From: Nitrospirota bacterium
GTDB taxonomy: Bacteria > Nitrospirota > Thermodesulfovibrionia > JACRGW01
Assembly (NCBI GenBank): GCA_016212195.1
Contig: JACRGW010000136.1
Location: forward strand, 1-8,702
DNA length: 8,702 nucleotides
Direction: 5' to 3'
How positions within the stretch are numbered: the stretch's first letter is position 1; each line of letters begins with the position of its first letter. Positions 5,889 to 8,702 of this stretch are shown here, one piece after another. The notes beneath the pieces were generated by a model. It saw only the letters and a list, made by a program, of their open reading frames with translations. It was not told where the DNA came from and made no database searches. Both the position numbers and the translations under genes were made by a program.

Positions 5889-7280
5889 TTACTCTAATTC
5901 CTTCGTGATATCATATTTCTTCATTAAGGCATGGAAATTACTCCTCTGCATACCTACAGAGGTTGAAGCCTTCGTTATGTTCCAGTTATTTTTCTTGAGG
6001 GCTTCAAAAATAAAAGCCTTCTCTATCTCTTCTATGGACTTTGAGCGAATATCCTTCTTCCTTTCTTTCAGTTCCTCACTCGTTTTAGGTATTTCATTTT
6101 GTGATTTCGATTCGAGAAGGGTAAGGTATTCAGGCCTTATAGTCTTTCCCATGCAGAGTAATGTAGCTCTGTGGATTGTATTCTCTAATTCTCTTACATT
6201 GCCTGGCCAGTCATGGGATATGAGTATCTTCATAGCATCAGCTGATATATGGTTTACCTCCTTACCAAGATATTCGCTATATCTCTTAAGAAAGTGATCG
6301 CTGAGTAAAGGGATGTCCTCTTTCTTCTCTCTGAGTGGTGGCAGAAGAATTGGGAATATATTAAGGCGGTAGAAGAGGTCCTCCCTGAATGAGCCTTCCT
6401 TTATCATATACTCTAAGTTCTTATTTGTTGCCGTAATCACTCTAACATCTACCTTTATTGACTCTCTTCCCCCAATAGGTCTGAATTCTTTCTCCTGAAT
6501 CACCCTCAGTAGTTTTGCCTGTGTAGAAAGATCGAGATTACCTATCTCATCAAAAAAGATTGTCCCTCCATCTGAAAGCTCAAGAAGTCCCTTTTTACTC
6601 GCTACTGCACCCGTGAATGCCCCCTTCATATAACCGAAAAGTTCGGACTCTATAAGGTTATCTGGAATCGTACCGCAATCGACAACTACAAAGGGCTGCT
6701 CCTTTCTTGGGCTATTATAATGGATTGCCCTTGCGACAAGCTCCTTACCAGTTCCGCTCTCTCCTGTCAGGAGCACTGTGGTTACTGCAGGTGCCACAGT
6801 CGCGATCATCTGAAATACCTTCTGCATTTCCTTTGATGTCCCCACAATATTCTCAAGCCTGTATAACGATATCGATTCCTGTGCTGATTGTATGTTATCT
6901 ATGATAAGTCTCTTTTTCTCGAGGGCCCTCGATACCACAAGTAGAAGCTGGTCAGGTGTAAAGGGTTTCTCTAAATAATCAAAGGCTCCGAATTTCATCG
7001 CCTGGACAGCAGAGCTCACGGTCCCGTATCCTGTTATGACTACAATTTCTGTACCAGGCCATCCTTCCTTCACCTTCTTCAATACCTCTATCCCATCCAT
7101 ATCAGGCATCTTTAGATCTGTCAGAACGAGGTCGAAGTTCTCCTTCTCAATCACCTTCAGACCCTCAATACCACTCTTAACTACTTTCACATTATAGCCT
7201 TCAGGTCGAAGTATCCTTATACAGCTAACCCTTACAATCTCTTCATCGTCTATAACAAGGATCGTGGGTTTTTCAATCAT
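5889..7280 (-). CDS. NtrC-family sigma-54-dependent response regulator
   Basis: 463 residues with the full three-domain plan. The receiver is residues 1-122 (D11-D12, phospho-acceptor D55 in LTDLKMPDMDG, T83, K105). The AAA+ sigma-54 activator domain spans about 143-380: Walker A GESGTGKE (173-180), sigma-54 contact loop GAFTGA (220-225), Walker B FFDE (242-245), GREDLFYRLN-type region as SFREDLFYRLNIFP, and WPGNVRELEN. The C-terminal Fis-type HTH is in NNWNITKASTSVGMQRSNF (431-449). Nothing essential is missing, so it should hydrolyse ATP to open sigma-54 promoters when phosphorylated. Its ATG overlaps the kinase stop (ATGA, 7280-7277) with GAGG upstream, so kinase and regulator are a coupled pair. 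A sigma-54 promoter and two dyads lie just downstream of its stop, making the oxidoreductase operon its most likely target. The exact ortholog is not recognised; NtrC/ZraR/HydG-type is as far as sequence allows. Confidence 0.97.
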   Translation of the reverse strand: MIEKPTILVIDDEEIVRVSCIRILRPEGYNVKVVKSGIEGLKVIEKENFDLVLTDLKMPDMDGIEVLKKVKEGWPGTEIVVITGYGTVSSAVQAMKFGAFDYLEKPFTPDQLLLVVSRALEKKRLIIDNIQSAQESISLYRLENIVGTSKEMQKVFQMIATVAPAVTTVLLTGESGTGKELVARAIHYNSPRKEQPFVVVDCGTIPDNLIESELFGYMKGAFTGAVASKKGLLELSDGGTIFFDEIGNLDLSTQAKLLRVIQEKEFRPIGGRESIKVDVRVITATNKNLEYMIKEGSFREDLFYRLNIFPILLPPLREKKEDIPLLSDHFLKRYSEYLGKEVNHISADAMKILISHDWPGNVRELENTIHRATLLCMGKTIRPEYLTLLESKSQNEIPKTSEELKERKKDIRSKSIEEIEKAFIFEALKKNNWNITKASTSVGMQRSNFHALMKKYDITKELE

Positions 7281-8702
7281 AATGGAAGCCTCACGAAGAA
7301 GCCCGCACCATGGCCCTGTTCACTTTTCACAAATATCTTACCTTTATGTTCCTGTATAATGCCATGGCTCACAGCCAGTCCAAGACCTGTCCCTTTCCCT
7401 ACAGGCTTTGTGCTAAAAAAAGGTTCAAAGATCTTACCCATATTCTCCTTTGATATACCTGGACCTGTGTCTGTGAATTCGATCTCGACGAATGGTTTCT
7501 CATCCTCAAAGACCTTCCTTGTAGAAATGGCAATTGTACCCTTTCCATCCATTGCGTCAGCTGCGTTAACAAGCATATTTAAAAAGACCTGCTGAAGCTG
7601 TGATGAATCAGCAATCACCGGTGAGAGTGTTTTATCCATATTTATATTGAATTTTATATTATGAAAGTCTGCTTTATTGCTCACCATCTCTATAGAACGG
7701 TTCAGGACCTCATTTATGTCTGCCGGCCCTTTCTCAACGGCAGTTGCCCTCGCAAAGCCTAAAAGACCCTTGATGATCTTTGAACACCTGTCTGCCTGCT
7801 CAATTATCACTTCGAGATCTTCCTTCTCCTGACTTTCAGGTGGTGCACGCTTTAGCATAAGGTGGGCAAATGTGACTATCCCAGTAAGGGGGTTGTTTAT
7901 CTCATGGGCAACCCCTGCCGCCATCCTTCCGAGCGAGGCAAGTTTTTCTGTATGGATTAACTGACCCTGAGTCATTCGTATTTCCTCTGTCTTTTTTTCC
8001 ACCTCCGCCTTAAGTGCTTTTGTCCAGTCCACCATTATCTGTCTCGCTGCCTTAAGGTCTATTGTCATAGAATTGAATGCCTTTACCAGCAGGCCCATCT
8101 CATCCTTTGTTTTTATCCTCACATTATAATCAAGGTCACCACTACCAACCCTTTCCATACCCTCTACAAGTATTGCCACAGGCTTAGTTACAAGTTTCCA
8201 CAGAATTGCACAAAGTACTAACGAGATAGCAACGATAAAACCAATTACATATACAGTTACGGCGATTTCCTGCTTTCTTACAGCCTTATCAAGAAGGGCA
8301 AGGGAAAGGTCTGATTCGATAATCCCAAGGACATTCTGTCCTTTAGGATGGACATGACAGAGCGCTGTATAACAGGTAAGTTCATTATAAATGGGTTCTA
8401 TAATATTGAGGACTCTGTTGCCTTCTTTTTCTTTAGTGATTGTCCATCTCTCCTCTTTCAATAATGTAGCAGTAGGTTTATCAAGGTTATAGTGGCAGGC
8501 CTTGCACATCGGTGAGTCTTTATCCACTAATGTTCCTATCTCTTCCTTCCTCGAGGAATAGGTGATCTTACCTTTATTATCAAATATCCTAACCCTGAGA
8601 ACACCTTCAGCCGAGCTTATAGCCTCTATCGTTTCCTGTACTAAGACTTTCTGGAAAGTTAGCATCCCATATCTTGTACTCTTACTTACCAATTCATTAA
8701 AA
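7277..8702 (-). CDS. Membrane sensor histidine kinase with two heme-c-like motifs, 5' end cut by window edge
   Basis: The reading frame stays open to the right edge. A TTG at 8692 could be read as a start, but the codons before it (Phe-Asn-Glu) continue the frame, so the true start and probably a first membrane helix lie outside. Counting from the TTG: periplasmic sensor region about 1-140 with CKACH (63-67, a C-x2-CH heme site) and CYTALCH (107-113, a C-x4-CH variant); membrane helix about 143-168; HAMP 166-218; coiled coil to 245; HisKA with phospho-His H263 in VAHEINNP; ATPase with N376 (MLVNAADAM), DTGPGIS (408-414) and GTGLGLA (434-440). By family it autophosphorylates and passes phosphate to a response regulator, here surely the overlapping NtrC gene. 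The heme motifs imply a redox, oxygen, NO or electron-carrier signal. Heme attachment is inferred from motifs and predicted periplasmic location. Confidence 0.94.
   Translation of the reverse strand, partial: FNELVSKSTRYGMLTFQKVLVQETIEAISSAEGVLRVRIFDNKGKITYSSRKEEIGTLVDKDSPMCKACHYNLDKPTATLLKEERWTITKEKEGNRVLNIIEPIYNELTCYTALCHVHPKGQNVLGIIESDLSLALLDKAVRKQEIAVTVYVIGFIVAISLVLCAILWKLVTKPVAILVEGMERVGSGDLDYNVRIKTKDEMGLLVKAFNSMTIDLKAARQIMVDWTKALKAEVEKKTEEIRMTQGQLIHTEKLASLGRMAAGVAHEINNPLTGIVTFAHLMLKRAPPESQEKEDLEVIIEQADRCSKIIKGLLGFARATAVEKGPADINEVLNRSIEMVSNKADFHNIKFNINMDKTLSPVIADSSQLQQVFLNMLVNAADAMDGKGTIAISTRKVFEDEKPFVEIEFTDTGPGISKENMGKIFEPFFSTKPVGKGTGLGLAVSHGIIQEHKGKIFVKSEQGHGAGFFVRLPL

Noticed and set aside
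5905..6297. Plus-strand open frame of 130 codons
   Set aside because: It is antisense to the NtrC gene, whose AAA+ and HTH motifs are intact in the same stretch.

Overview
All genes in this window lie on the minus strand, so the biological order runs from the right end to the left. The window encodes a two-component system (heme-type sensor kinase and NtrC-type activator) followed by a gene cluster for the NADH-oxidising, iron-sulfur part of a complex I-like or NADP-reducing (Hnd/Nuo EFG-type) oxidoreductase. The organism is probably an anaerobic bacterium with c-type cytochromes, sigma-54 control and Hnd-like electron transfer. By eye the style suggests Nitrospirota (Thermodesulfovibrio-like) or Desulfobacterota. 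That placement is an impression, not something proven by the sequence.

Layout in transcription order. (1) 8702-7277: membrane sensor histidine kinase, cut by the window edge, with two c-heme-like motifs in its periplasmic sensor part. (2) 7280-5889: NtrC-family sigma-54 activator that overlaps the kinase stop by ATGA. (3) 5888-5698: regulatory gap with two 19-bp dyads, an IHF-consensus match and a sigma-54 -24/-12 promoter, in the order expected of a classic enhancer-dependent promoter. (4) 5697-4936: receiver domain fused to a GcvH-like domain that lacks the lipoyl lysine. (5) 4935-4841: inverted heptamer repeat. (6) 4821-3898: receiver domain fused to a NuoE/HndA-type [2Fe-2S] domain. (7) 3896-3513: HndB-like [2Fe-2S] protein. 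(8) 3497-3441: REP-like paired palindromes. (9) 3417-1573: NuoF/HndC flavoprotein with extra iron-sulfur domains. (10) 1564-1: NuoG-like molybdopterin-fold iron-sulfur subunit, running off the left edge and lacking the Cys/Sec molybdenum ligand at the expected site.

How it may work together (inference): the kinase senses a periplasmic redox or ligand signal through heme and phosphorylates NtrC, which binds the dyads and activates the sigma-54 promoter of the oxidoreductase operon. Two products of that operon themselves carry intact receiver domains closely resembling the NtrC receiver. The same kinase may therefore control both the synthesis of an NADH-linked electron-transfer complex and, by direct phosphorylation of its REC-NuoE and REC-GcvH subunits, its activity or assembly. 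This phospho-regulated redox module is the most interesting candidate for a poorly described system here.
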